From: Pedobacter soli
GTDB taxonomy: Bacteria > Bacteroidota > Bacteroidia > Sphingobacteriales > Sphingobacteriaceae
DNA: 64,000 nt
Assembly (NCBI RefSeq): GCF_900101435.1
Contig: NZ_FMZH01000009.1
Span: 71,266 to 135,265, forward strand
Direction of reading: 5' to 3'
Part shown: positions 10,534 to 19,905 of the stretch, one piece after another
Layout of the letters: every line of letters starts with the position of its first letter
How positions within the stretch are numbered: the stretch's first letter is position 1
Position numbers and translations under genes: made by a program
Notes under the pieces: model-generated
What the model saw: the letters and a program-made list of their open reading frames with translations, nothing else
Databases searched by the model: none
Told to the model about the DNA's origin: nothing

Positions 10534-11469
10534 TTATTGTTTTAACAAAGCCTTCAGTTCTTTTGCTTTGATGGATAAAATAGTGCCGTGTCTTAAGCCT
10601 TTGGGTAAACTAATCTTATCCGAAACATCTGTCCAGTTTTTTAAATCGGCAGATACAATAGCGCCATACTGATGATCTCGGTATTTATCAAAATATACCA
10701 TCCAATCGTTGCCAGTTTTTAAGGTTGTGGGACCTTCAGCCCAGTAATTACCGGTAATAGGGGCGCTAGCTGTGCTATAAGGCCCCTCCAATTGATCAGC
10801 ATAAGCAATTTTGATATTTTTCTGGGGAGGCTGGCGGGTTTCATCTTTTAAGAACATGATAAAGCGTTTGCCGTCTTTCACAATAGTAGCATCAATTACA
10901 TTAAAACCAGGATCATAAAGCAGTTTGGTCTCCGAAAAGGTTTTGAAATCTTTAGTGGTTACGTAATACATACGGTGGTTGTAGCCACTTTCTTCACTCG
11001 AAGCTGTTTCGTTAAATTTACCGGTAATCGTTGTTGCCCAATAAATCATATAGGTTTTGGTCTGCTCATCATAAGTAATTTCTGGTGCCCAGGTGTTGCG
11101 TGCACCGGCTTCATTGGCCATAACAGGTATAAATTGCTGCGGGCTCCAGTTAATCAGGTCTTTCGAACTGGCATAGCCAATCCCCTTATCTTTCCAACTC
11201 ACAGTCCAAACCATATGGAACAAATCATCGGCGCCCCGGATGATGCAAGGATCGCGCATCAGCTTATCGTTGCTCACGGTAGGAGTGAGGAAAGATTGAT
11301 CGTTTTTTAAAGCTTTCCAGGTGTAAGCATCGGCACTGTAGGCCAGATGCAGCCCATCTTCGCCATTACCCTTAAAATAAGCAAACAGGTAAATATCTTT
11401 TTTAGCCTGCGCCTGCACATTTAAAACAGTAGCGATGAGCAGTGAGACGATGTAGAATAGTTTTTTCAT
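10534..11469 (-). CDS. Glycoside hydrolase family 43 (arabinosidase-like)
   Basis: The frame is open from 11493, but the ATG at 11469 (MKKLFYIVSLL) is preferred: it gives a clean signal peptide and starts 4 bases after the upstream stop, whereas the longer form overlaps that gene. The product is 311 residues with cleavage near QAQA (residues 18-21). It shows GH43 five-bladed propeller features: RDP with Asp73, WAPEI (residues 127-131), Asp193 in IDATIVKDG and Glu245 in AEGPT as candidate catalytic residues. GH43 enzymes remove arabinose or xylose, or cut arabinan. As last gene of a GH51-GH51-GH97-GH43 operon it most likely acts on arabinan-type side chains. Subfamily and exact linkage are not determinable here. 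Confidence 0.82.
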   Translation of the reverse strand: MKKLFYIVSLLIATVLNVQAQAKKDIYLFAYFKGNGEDGLHLAYSADAYTWKALKNDQSFLTPTVSNDKLMRDPCIIRGADDLFHMVWTVSWKDKGIGYASSKDLINWSPQQFIPVMANEAGARNTWAPEITYDEQTKTYMIYWATTITGKFNETASSEESGYNHRMYYVTTKDFKTFSETKLLYDPGFNVIDATIVKDGKRFIMFLKDETRQPPQKNIKIAYADQLEGPYSTASAPITGNYWAEGPTTLKTGNDWMVYFDKYRDHQYGAIVSADLKNWTDVSDKISLPKGLRHGTILSIKAKELKALLKQ

Positions 11470-11473
11470 GATT

Positions 11474-13408
11474 TTATTTTTGCTCAACAACAATTACAAA
11501 ACCACCATAAGGTTTCATGCTTATTTTGAAATCAGCATTAGCACTCAATTCGGTTTTGGTAAACGACAATCCTTCGTTTCCATCGGTTATGAGCGTTGCT
11601 TTTTTACCCTGATATTGGGCAAGGTCAAAATTTATGGTTTTTGCATTTGCTTCACCATTTATACCTGCGATGTACCATTTCGATCCTGCTTTACGGGCCA
11701 TTACCACAAATTTGCCCGGGTAACCATCAATTAATCTGGTATCTTGCCAGCTTGCCGGGAAAGTTTGCAGAAACGATTTTACATAAGCGGGTACAGTGGC
11801 CATCCCTTCCGGCGATTCGGCCAGGTGCTGCACGCCAGATTGGAAAATAACGGGTAAAGCCAGCTCGAAAGCATTGGTGGTTTTGCGGTTAATATTTGGG
11901 ATTTTAGACAGGTTCATTGGCGTAAAATCCATCGGATCGAAGACATTTCGCGTAAAAGGAATGGTCGTGGCATGCAAAGGTTCTTCGTTAGCATTCACCT
12001 GCTCAAAAGTGATAAACTCCATGCCCTTGATCGATTCCATGGTCATCAGGTTCGGGTAGGTTCTTTGCCAACCCCTTGGCAGAGTTGCCCCATGGCAGTT
12101 TACGCTAAGGTTATATTTGGCTGCATCTTCAAATATTTCGAGGTAATAGCGGATCATTGACTGACCATCACCACCAAAAAAATCTATTTTAACACCTTTA
12201 ATGCCCATTTCCTGTAAACGGGCAAACTCTTTCAGCCTTTCCTCACGGTTGTTGAGTTTATTTTTGGGCGTATATTTTACGGTATTCCATTCGCCGGCAG
12301 AGTTGTACCAAAGCAGTAAACCTACATTTTTTTGTTTGGCATAATCGGCCAGCTCTTTCATTTTTTCGTAACCGATATTGCGGTCCCAGTTTACATCAAT
12401 CAGGCAGTATTCCCAATGCATATCGGCAGCAAAATCGATATATTTCTTTTGGATATCGTAAGTGATTGAGTTGTCTTTTAATACAATCCAGCTCCAGGAA
12501 GCTTTACCCATCTGGAAATTGGCCGGATTAATATTGCTTTTTGCCGGATAGGCCAGATCGGTACCCAGCGTAGATTCGGTAACTGTTTTTAAGCTGCCGA
12601 TGGCAATAATGCGCCATGGGGTGTACCAGGGTAGGGTAGATTCGGGATTTACATTTTGCCCGGTATAGGCTTCCCTTTTATCGGGTAAGCCAATCTGATA
12701 GTTTCCACCAGCCGAATTTTGCTGTAAACGTGTGGCGCAATAGTTGCTGTCCAAACCCGTTTCTGAAACCAGTAACCAGGTATTTTTATAGTTGAAAAGC
12801 GCCGGGTAAACCCAGCCTGCCGCTGTTGGTGCAGCAGTGCCCACAGCGATATCTTTGTGGTAATATTCTTCGTAAGAAGGATTTGTAGCTTCCCAGCCTG
12901 TTTTAGCTACCGACATGGGTTGCATCCAGGCTTTGGCATTGGCGAAAAAGTGAAAGCTTGTTTTCTCTTCAATAAGTTGTTTGGTGTCGGTATCGCGATC
13001 AGGAAAATAATAGCGGAAAGCAACGCCATCATTCGATACCTGAAAAATAACATCTATTTTTTTTGAAGCTGCGTTTTGCAGGTGGAAAATCCTTTTTTGG
13101 GCCAGATATTCATGGTTTAACCGCTTGCTGTTTTGTAAAACATAGCTGTCTTTAACCTGTTCGTTTTTAGATACTGAAAGCAGGGAAAGATTTTTGCTGA
13201 AATCCTGATCAGCCCTAACCAAACCCAAAGCAGACTGATCGAGTACCTTTTCTGCATTTCTGCTGATGGTATAAAACAAAGCTTTGTTTTTAAGGTAAAC
13301 CGAAACCGATAGGGACTTATCGGGACTGTTTACCTGATATTGGCTTTGTGCACTGGCCGTTTGTGTTACAGCAAGTAATAGAACAACAGCCTTTAAGATA
13401 TTTTTCAT
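11474..13408 (-). CDS. GH97 retaining alpha-glycosidase (alpha-galactosidase / beta-L-arabinopyranosidase type)
   Basis: A 644-residue protein with signal peptide (residues 1-20, TASAQS). It has the N-terminal beta-super-sandwich (about 23-290), a (beta/alpha)8 barrel (about 300-560) and a C-terminal beta domain, the normal GH97 layout and length. GH97 contains inverting alpha-glucosidases (SusB type, catalytic glutamates) and retaining alpha-galactosidases with an aspartate nucleophile after strand 4. Here GVKIDFFGGD, with Asp409, fits the retaining type. Members of this type in other Bacteroidota include alpha-galactosidases and a beta-L-arabinopyranosidase, either of which would suit pectic galactan or arabinogalactan side chains. 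Gaps to neighbours are 4-5 bases, so it is translated from one operon with GH51 and GH43. Confidence 0.85.
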   Translation of the reverse strand: MKNILKAVVLLLAVTQTASAQSQYQVNSPDKSLSVSVYLKNKALFYTISRNAEKVLDQSALGLVRADQDFSKNLSLLSVSKNEQVKDSYVLQNSKRLNHEYLAQKRIFHLQNAASKKIDVIFQVSNDGVAFRYYFPDRDTDTKQLIEEKTSFHFFANAKAWMQPMSVAKTGWEATNPSYEEYYHKDIAVGTAAPTAAGWVYPALFNYKNTWLLVSETGLDSNYCATRLQQNSAGGNYQIGLPDKREAYTGQNVNPESTLPWYTPWRIIAIGSLKTVTESTLGTDLAYPAKSNINPANFQMGKASWSWIVLKDNSITYDIQKKYIDFAADMHWEYCLIDVNWDRNIGYEKMKELADYAKQKNVGLLLWYNSAGEWNTVKYTPKNKLNNREERLKEFARLQEMGIKGVKIDFFGGDGQSMIRYYLEIFEDAAKYNLSVNCHGATLPRGWQRTYPNLMTMESIKGMEFITFEQVNANEEPLHATTIPFTRNVFDPMDFTPMNLSKIPNINRKTTNAFELALPVIFQSGVQHLAESPEGMATVPAYVKSFLQTFPASWQDTRLIDGYPGKFVVMARKAGSKWYIAGINGEANAKTINFDLAQYQGKKATLITDGNEGLSFTKTELSANADFKISMKPYGGFVIVVEQK

Positions 13409-13413
13409 GTTGA

Positions 13414-14958
13414 TTATTTTAATTCCAGAACGACAACTGATTGTGCCGGTAATTCTACTTTTAAGCTGTTTCCTGATTTTTTAGCACCGGTAAATTTGGC
13501 GTTGTGCACTTTATTGGCATCCTTAAAGGTGTTTACATCAGTTAGTTTGGCCGAAGTTAAAATCTGCCCACTTACCGAACTCCATTTCAGCCCTTCTAAG
13601 GCAGTGCTTAGTGCAATTTTTTTATTGGGATCTAAATTAACCAGCGAAATATGGATGGCACCGCTGGCATCTTGCGAAGCAGATACGTTGAGTGCTGGTA
13701 TTTTTTGGTCGCCCACTGCATAATCAGGGCTGGTGAAAGAAATGGGCAGGTATTTGGCATCCTGGTGTACTTTGTACAAATCGAAAACATGATAAGTAGG
13801 GGTAAGCACCATTTTATCCTTTTCGGTTAAGATTAAGGCCTGCAAAACGTTAACGGTTTGTGCCAGATTGGCCATTTTAACGCGATCGGAGTGGTTGTTG
13901 AAAATGTTTAGGGTAGTTCCTGCAATAAGGGCATCGCGCAAGCTGTTTTGCTGATATAGAAAGCCGGGATTGGTGCCGGGCTCTACATCCGTCCAGATTC
14001 CCCATTCATCAACCACCAGGGCTACTTTCTTTTTAGGGTCGTATTTATCCATAATTGCCGAATGTTTGGTTACCAGCTCTTCCATTTTTAAACAGTTTTT
14101 CATGGTCGAAAAATACTGTGCTTCATCAAAATCGGTAGCTGATCCTTTTTTGCCCCAGTTGCCTGTTGGCAGGGTATAATAATGTAAGGTTAAGCCCCAC
14201 ATCTGGTTGCCGATATTTTTCATACAGGTTTCGGTCCAGTTGTAGTCGCCGGCATTGGCGCCGCTGGCAATCTTTTTTAATGGTGCTCCCGGATAGTTGC
14301 GCGCATAAGTAGCATATCTGCGGTATAAATCGGAATAGTAAGCAGGAGTCATATTGCCGCCGCAACCCCAGCTTTCGTTACCTACACCCCAAAAAGACAC
14401 TTTCCAGGGTTTTTCTCTACCGTTCTGGCTGCGGATGGCGGTCATGGGGCTTACGCCGTCAAAGTTTAAATATTCAACCCATTTGGCCATTTCTTCAACG
14501 GTGCCACTGCCCACATTGCCGGCAATGTAAGGTTCGCAATCCAGCATCTGGCAAAGGTCTAAAAACTCGTGGGTACCAAAGCTATTGTCTTCGGTTACCC
14601 CGCCCCAGTTGGTATTCACCATTTTTGGGCGCTGGTTTCTTGGGCCTATACCATCACGCCAGTGGTATTCATCGGCAAAGCAGCCGCCTGGCCAGCGCAG
14701 ATTGGGTACTTTTATCTTTTTTAAAGCATCAACAATGTCCAGTCTGATGCGACCTTTATTCGGTATGGTTGAGTTTTCATCTACCCAGAAACCATCGTAA
14801 ATGCAGCGGCCCAGGTGCTCGGAAAAATGCCCGTAAATGTGTTTACTTACCAACTGATCGCCACCAGGTTTGATGGTAAGCTGTGTTTCGGTTTGTGCCT
14901 GTGCCAGCATGGAGGTGCCTAAAAAGGCTAAACAGGCAAATAATTTCTTGATTGTCAT
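13414..14958 (-). CDS. Alpha-L-arabinofuranosidase, GH51
   Basis: A 514-residue protein with signal peptide (residues 1-22, AQAQT). The (beta/alpha)8 barrel shows the N-terminal IYGHFSEHLG and NLRWPGGCFADEY blocks, acid/base Glu195 in GVGNES and nucleophile Glu318 in VVDEWG, followed by the C-terminal beta-sandwich. It therefore resembles classical AbfA-type GH51 enzymes, which release alpha-L-arabinofuranose from arabinan and arabinoxylan; the signal peptide places it in the periplasm or outside. Lies 12 bases after another GH51 gene and 5 bases before GH97. The two GH51 proteins are divergent in sequence and are probably not recent duplicates. Confidence 0.9.
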   Translation of the reverse strand: MTIKKLFACLAFLGTSMLAQAQTETQLTIKPGGDQLVSKHIYGHFSEHLGRCIYDGFWVDENSTIPNKGRIRLDIVDALKKIKVPNLRWPGGCFADEYHWRDGIGPRNQRPKMVNTNWGGVTEDNSFGTHEFLDLCQMLDCEPYIAGNVGSGTVEEMAKWVEYLNFDGVSPMTAIRSQNGREKPWKVSFWGVGNESWGCGGNMTPAYYSDLYRRYATYARNYPGAPLKKIASGANAGDYNWTETCMKNIGNQMWGLTLHYYTLPTGNWGKKGSATDFDEAQYFSTMKNCLKMEELVTKHSAIMDKYDPKKKVALVVDEWGIWTDVEPGTNPGFLYQQNSLRDALIAGTTLNIFNNHSDRVKMANLAQTVNVLQALILTEKDKMVLTPTYHVFDLYKVHQDAKYLPISFTSPDYAVGDQKIPALNVSASQDASGAIHISLVNLDPNKKIALSTALEGLKWSSVSGQILTSAKLTDVNTFKDANKVHNAKFTGAKKSGNSLKVELPAQSVVVLELK

Positions 14959-14970
14959 TTGTAGCGTTTT

Positions 14971-16971
14971 TTAATTAAATGGAAGCTTAATCACGTTAAA
15001 CGAATAAGGCTTTAGAGTTAGGTTCAGGTTTTTGCCTTTTAGGAATACTGTTTTGCTTTGCGGACTTACAGCCAGTGGATTATCAAAAGAATTGATCTGG
15101 TTTAAGTTTGCATTGGCCAGTTCTTCGCTGGTGCCTTTGCTTTTCAATTTTAGTTTTCCATCCAGGTTAAAATCAATGTTTTGAGGCTGATCAGAATTAT
15201 TGGCAATTTTAATAATCAATTCTTTTTTGCCTTTGTCGGTTACTGCAGAAGCGTAAAGTCCATCCTGGCCGGTTATATTTTTGTCGCCAAGGGTTATCGC
15301 TATCACATCGGTACCTTTATTGGTTGAGAAAAGTTTCTGTACATAATAATCTGGCGTTCCATATGATTTCAGGTTATCTACCCAAATCATATCAGGCGCC
15401 CACTGCCAGGCATCTATATGTGCAAAAAGCGGTGCGTAAGAGGCCATTTGTACCACATCGGCATTGCGCTCCAAACCTGTCATGAGCGAAGCCGAAGCCA
15501 GTGCGCTTTGCCAGTTGTTTTTATTGCTGCCGGTAATATTGCCTGCCGCATGTACGGCATATTCACCCACAAAAACCTTCGAGCCATTGCGTGGATAGTT
15601 ATCATATCGGCCAGCATTTTTTAGGAACCAATCGGCCGGGCGATAGTAATGTTCATCTATAAAATCGGCATTATTGCCCCTTAATGTTGTATTTAGCAGG
15701 TTAAAACGGTCGCCTTCCGGGTCAGTACCTGAGCTGTTGATGAGTTTAAAATCCGGATATTTGTCTTTAATGGCTTTGGTAAAAATGGCTACTCTTTCCA
15801 AATATTGCGGTCCCCAGTTTTCGTTTCCTACGCCCATCATTTTAAGGTTGAAAGGTTTCGGGTGACCCAAATCGGCCCTCATTTTGCCCCACTTGGTCGT
15901 AACATCGCCATTGGCAAATTCAATCAGGTCTAAGGCATCCTGCACATAAGGATCGAGTTCATCGAGCGCAGCTACTTCGGCAGAATTAAACTGACAAGCC
16001 ATACCGCAGTTCAGGATAGGTAAAGCTTCAGAGCCGATATCTTCGGCCAGCTGGAAATATTCGAAAAAGCCCAAACCGAAACTCTGGTAATAATCAGGTG
16101 CCGCCCTGTGGGCAAATTCAGTATTCCAGCGGTTCATAATCAGTTGCCTGTTTTCTATCGGGCCAATGGTTTTTTTCCATTGGTAACGGTTGGCCAGGTC
16201 TGTGCCTTCAACAATACACCCGCCCGGGAAACGGATAAAACCAGGTTTCATATCGGCCAGCCACTGCACCATATCGGCCCTCAATCCCTGCGGACGGTTT
16301 TTCCAGGTATCGCCCGGGAATAATGAAATCATATCCAGGTCTATATTTCCCTGCCCCTGAAAAAGCAGTGAGAATTTGGCTTTCGGATCTGTTTCGGTGG
16401 CCACAAAACTGGCCGATTGTTTGTTCCAGCCTTCGCCGGTTTGTTCCGGATTTAAGCTGCCCTGACCAATAATTTTATTGTTGGCATCTTTTAATAATAA
16501 TACCAGTTTAACGCCTTTAGCAGCCTGGCGGTACATGACTGAGAAATCGTATCGCAATCCTTTTTTAACACCAATGCCTTTAAAACCCTCGTTAACCAGT
16601 TCAAAATCGTCGGTTTCTTTTTTTACCTGTAAATATCGTGGATTGGCCGTATTAACCTCTTTGCGGTTTACAACCAGTATTTCGCCTTCTCTCGGTTTTT
16701 GCCGCTGAATACTCCAGCCCATTAAAGGTTTGGCAAACTCGAATGAACGGTTTTTGATTAATTCGGCGTAAATACCACCATCTGCACCAAAATTAATGTC
16801 TTCGAAAAATACACCCCACATATTGGGTTGCACCTTAGCAATAGATTGGTCGGTGCTTACTTTAATGATTTTGGGCGTTTGGGCAAATGTGTTATTGGCT
16901 AAGCCAAAGCTGGTTAAGCTATACATCACGCATGCACATACTGCACCCTTTAGCGGAGAATTTAATTTCAT
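14971..16971 (-). CDS. Alpha-L-arabinofuranosidase, GH51 with embedded carbohydrate-binding-like domain
   Basis: A 666-residue protein and first gene of the minus-strand arabinan operon. The signal peptide is long (residues 1-31, NTFAQT). After GVFFEDINFGADGG (residues 53-66) a beta-sandwich of the CBM4/9 type is inserted (about 85-220), then the barrel resumes (FIRFPGGC, residues 245-252). Acid/base is Glu384 in GVGNEN and nucleophile Glu470 in FVGEYA. A C-terminal beta domain closes the protein. This architecture is known for exo-acting arabinofuranosidases on arabinan or arabinoxylan. It is transcribed divergently from the MG2/PL11 operon, and its promoter must lie in 16972-17447. Confidence 0.88.
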   Translation of the reverse strand: MKLNSPLKGAVCACVMYSLTSFGLANNTFAQTPKIIKVSTDQSIAKVQPNMWGVFFEDINFGADGGIYAELIKNRSFEFAKPLMGWSIQRQKPREGEILVVNRKEVNTANPRYLQVKKETDDFELVNEGFKGIGVKKGLRYDFSVMYRQAAKGVKLVLLLKDANNKIIGQGSLNPEQTGEGWNKQSASFVATETDPKAKFSLLFQGQGNIDLDMISLFPGDTWKNRPQGLRADMVQWLADMKPGFIRFPGGCIVEGTDLANRYQWKKTIGPIENRQLIMNRWNTEFAHRAAPDYYQSFGLGFFEYFQLAEDIGSEALPILNCGMACQFNSAEVAALDELDPYVQDALDLIEFANGDVTTKWGKMRADLGHPKPFNLKMMGVGNENWGPQYLERVAIFTKAIKDKYPDFKLINSSGTDPEGDRFNLLNTTLRGNNADFIDEHYYRPADWFLKNAGRYDNYPRNGSKVFVGEYAVHAAGNITGSNKNNWQSALASASLMTGLERNADVVQMASYAPLFAHIDAWQWAPDMIWVDNLKSYGTPDYYVQKLFSTNKGTDVIAITLGDKNITGQDGLYASAVTDKGKKELIIKIANNSDQPQNIDFNLDGKLKLKSKGTSEELANANLNQINSFDNPLAVSPQSKTVFLKGKNLNLTLKPYSFNVIKLPFN

Positions 16972-17447
16972 ACGGTTTAATATTTGGAAGATTCTGATCG
17001 TAAAAGTATAATATTTAAAATAATAAACGTTATTTGTACGATTATTTTTTTTGATTTATAAAATTCTACAATGTTAACATTCAGGTATTATCAGACTTAG
17101 CAGGATCAGGAAGGGCTAAATCGCTGATTTTGGTAACTTTTTAGCTGATAATCAGAAATAATTAATACGAAATACATCGAAATTATTACTGTAACATATT
17201 ATCACAGCAAAAAGGCAGGATACCACAGGATGCAGGTTAAAAATATACTTTCTACATTCGGATGTAGCATTAGCAGAGCCGGGCGGCTTTGTCGGGCTAC
17301 ACTAACCAAATTTCAACTTTATGAGGTTCCATTTTAATATTGGTTTACAGCCATACGGTTTTTTCTGTATGAGGTTATTTATTTCCCAAAGGTTATTAAA
17401 CCCGGTACGCTGATAAATGTCTTTTCAAAAGATTAATATAGAACACG
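16972..17447. other. Divergent promoter region between arabinan and RG-lyase operons
   Basis: 476 bases without a gene. It holds one copy of the CAGGAT direct-repeat motif (17215-17232) oriented toward the plus-strand operon, a looser CAGGATCAGGA at about 17100, and a GC-rich stretch near 17268-17300 where GTAGC/GCTAC and GCC/GGC could pair. The minus-strand side (16972-17060) is very AT-rich. Confidence 0.6.
17215..17232 (+). promoter_or_regulatory. CAGGAT direct-repeat motif, copy 1 (candidate operator)
   Basis: GCAGGATACCACAGGATG, two CAGGAT half-sites one helical turn (10 bp) apart. It points toward the MG2/PL11 operon and ends 215 bases before its start codon. One of five near-identical copies, all intergenic and co-directional with the next gene. 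Confidence 0.6.
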
Positions 17448-19862
17448 ATGCTCAAAAAATATTTGCTACTCATTTTATTAAACACGTTTGGTTTGCTGGC
17501 CTGGTCGCAACAAAAAAGCAATGCTGCCAACGATCCGAAAACAATTAAGCTCTTTTTCGAAAAGGCTTATCTGCAAACAGACCGGACTTATTACAGCACG
17601 GGCGAAACAGTTTGGTTCAGTGCTTACCTGGTTAATGGTAAAAGTACCAGTTTAACGGGTACCAGTAATAATTTATATGTCGAGCTGGTTTCTTCCCAGT
17701 CAGTGCTGCTCGATAGTAAAACGATCCGGATGGATGGTGGTTTGGGTAAAGGCGATTTCGAATTAAAAGACTCAATTCCATCGGGCTGGTATAATATCAG
17801 GGCCTACACCAATTGGATGCGGAATTTTGGCAATGATTTCGTTTTCCAGAAAAGGATATATGTAAGCAACAATATAGTAGAAAATGCTTCTTATTTTACC
17901 CGCAATGCAGCAAAAAAGAACGAAACAGTTGCATCTCCCAAAGCAAAATCTATTGCCTTTTTTCCCGAAGGAGGTTCGCTGGTAGAGGGCTTAACGAGTA
18001 TAGTCGCTTTTAAAACCAATGATGAACAGGGCAACGGCTTAAAAGCAACCGGAAGCGTAATTTCCTCAAAAGGCGATACGGTAGCTACCTTTACCAGCAC
18101 TGCGGCAGGGATGGGTATTTTTGCCTTTACGCCTCAACCGGGCGAAAAATACCGTGTTACCGGGCGTTACGGGGAGGAGCAGTTTTCGGCTACCTTACCC
18201 GCTATATTAGGCAAAGGTTTCTCGCTGCATGTTACTACCGATTCGGCCAATATCAAAACCGTAATCAGCGCAAATGCGCCCATTTTTGAAGGAATAAAAG
18301 ATAAAAATATTTCCATCCTGATTAAACACGCAGGTGATGTGATTTATTCGGGTGCCATTAAACTCAGTAAGCCTACCGTTTCGGTTACTATTCCAACCAA
18401 AGGTTTTGCCAGAGGGATTTCGGCACTTACACTGCTCGATGATCAGGGCAGGCCAAATTGCGAAAGGCTGGTCTATATTCAGGGGGATGAAAACATTAAT
18501 CTGGCCATTACAGCAGATAAGGCCATTTATAAATCGCGCGAGAAAGTAACATTAAAGGTAAAAGCCAGCAATACACAGGGGCAGCCGGTTAAAACTTCAC
18601 TTTCGCTGGCTGCGGTTGATGAAATGGTGCCTGATGATGGACAAAATATCCTTGCTTATTTGCTATTGCAATCAGAAATAAGGGGAGAAGTTAAAAATGC
18701 CGCTCAATATTTTGATGCAGGCAACCCATCGCGATTGAAACAGCTCGATTTGCTGTTGCTTACCCAGGGTTGGCGCGATTACCTCTGGAAAAAACTCGCC
18801 GATTCGAGTATTAAAATCAGCTACATGCCTGAACCTGGCCTTACCATAAAGGGTACGGTAAGGGAAAAACTGGCCAATAAACCGCTTGCCAATATGAACA
18901 TTACTTTGTTTGGCGCTAATTTTACGGGCGATAAACTTTTTACCACCAAAACCGATCAGGAGGGGCGTTATTTCTTTGATGGTTTAAAATGGTATGGCAA
19001 TCAGGCCGTTAAAATTTCTTCCAAAGATGATAAAAACAGAAAAGGTGGTTGGTTACAGATTGATACTTTAATCAGGCCTTTAAGTCTGGCTTCGTTAAAA
19101 ATGCCTGAAACCGGTATCCCTAATCCGCTAAATGTTGAATTGGGCAAACGGATGGATTACAACCGCACCTACAAATTTGGCGATTCAATTACCCTGAGCG
19201 AAGTGGAGATTAAAGCGGCAAAGAACAAACAGGTTAACCTTTTTGATGAGACCTTAACCAGCTTTGGTTACCCCGAACAGGTTTTTAATATCACAGCAGC
19301 AGATTACTCGTACAAAGGGCTGGAACATTTTCTATTAACCAAAGCCAATGGTGCGATGCCCGTTGATGACAATGATAGTATCGGAAATGAAGGGGTTGCC
19401 TTTATTGTTGAAGGAAAAAAAGTGAGACCACGGATTAAAGTAAATAACCGTGAAGAATTGCTAACCGAAAGGCTTGATTATTACAGTTTAACCATGGATC
19501 AGATTAGTCAGGTAAAAGTACAGCATCTAATAGGCCGTTCTAACAACGAGGTGTACCTCATTAGTCTGGTCTTAAAAGATGAGGCCTTACGGGGAGCGAA
19601 TTTAAACCTGCTTAACGTAAATTTAAATGGATACTACAATGCCCGTACGTTTTATTCACCTAATTACGCCAATCCATCCACCCAAAGCAAAGATTTAAGG
19701 ACAACCTTATTCTGGAATCCCGCCGTAAAAACAAACGAAAACGGAGAGGCTACCATCACCTATTACAACAGCGATAATAAAGGAAATATTCGCATTAAGG
19801 CCGATGGAATTACAGATAAAGGTGTAGCCGTAGTGGCTAAAACCGGATATAAAGTACAATAA
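17448..19862 (+). CDS. MG2 (macroglobulin-like) domain protein with TonB-plug-like C-terminal region
   Basis: An 804-residue secreted protein with signal peptide (residues 1-20, LLAWSQ). Residues about 35-140 match MG2 domains (EKAYLQTDRTYYSTGETVWF). More beta-sandwich repeats follow, then a carboxypeptidase-regulatory-like fold near 460-540 (IKGTVREKLANKPLANMNITLFG). Residues about 570-760 read like a TonB receptor plug (ITLSEVEIKAAKN, MDQISQVKV), and the C-terminus (LRTTLFWNPAVKTNENGEA) is typical of a large Bacteroidota family without a barrel. There is no thioester motif, so it is not an alpha-2-macroglobulin inhibitor. Function unknown. It is the first gene of the operon with both RG lyases, so a role in envelope handling of the polysaccharide or its enzymes is possible but unproven. 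Confidence 0.72.
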   Translation: MLKKYLLLILLNTFGLLAWSQQKSNAANDPKTIKLFFEKAYLQTDRTYYSTGETVWFSAYLVNGKSTSLTGTSNNLYVELVSSQSVLLDSKTIRMDGGLGKGDFELKDSIPSGWYNIRAYTNWMRNFGNDFVFQKRIYVSNNIVENASYFTRNAAKKNETVASPKAKSIAFFPEGGSLVEGLTSIVAFKTNDEQGNGLKATGSVISSKGDTVATFTSTAAGMGIFAFTPQPGEKYRVTGRYGEEQFSATLPAILGKGFSLHVTTDSANIKTVISANAPIFEGIKDKNISILIKHAGDVIYSGAIKLSKPTVSVTIPTKGFARGISALTLLDDQGRPNCERLVYIQGDENINLAITADKAIYKSREKVTLKVKASNTQGQPVKTSLSLAAVDEMVPDDGQNILAYLLLQSEIRGEVKNAAQYFDAGNPSRLKQLDLLLLTQGWRDYLWKKLADSSIKISYMPEPGLTIKGTVREKLANKPLANMNITLFGANFTGDKLFTTKTDQEGRYFFDGLKWYGNQAVKISSKDDKNRKGGWLQIDTLIRPLSLASLKMPETGIPNPLNVELGKRMDYNRTYKFGDSITLSEVEIKAAKNKQVNLFDETLTSFGYPEQVFNITAADYSYKGLEHFLLTKANGAMPVDDNDSIGNEGVAFIVEGKKVRPRIKVNNREELLTERLDYYSLTMDQISQVKVQHLIGRSNNEVYLISLVLKDEALRGANLNLLNVNLNGYYNARTFYSPNYANPSTQSKDLRTTLFWNPAVKTNENGEATITYYNSDNKGNIRIKADGITDKGVAVVAKTGYKVQ

Positions 19863-19905
19863 ACAGAACCGATGAAAAGCCTTGACCTCTATTTGAACAC
19901 GAAGC

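Noticed and set aside
10534..11493. Longer GH43 start at 11493
   Set aside because: It would overlap the GH97 stop and put eight residues before a good signal peptide that starts at 11469.
17448..19862. MG2 protein as an alpha-2-macroglobulin protease inhibitor
   Set aside because: Too short, no thioester CxEQ motif and no bait-like region; only the MG2-type fold is shared.
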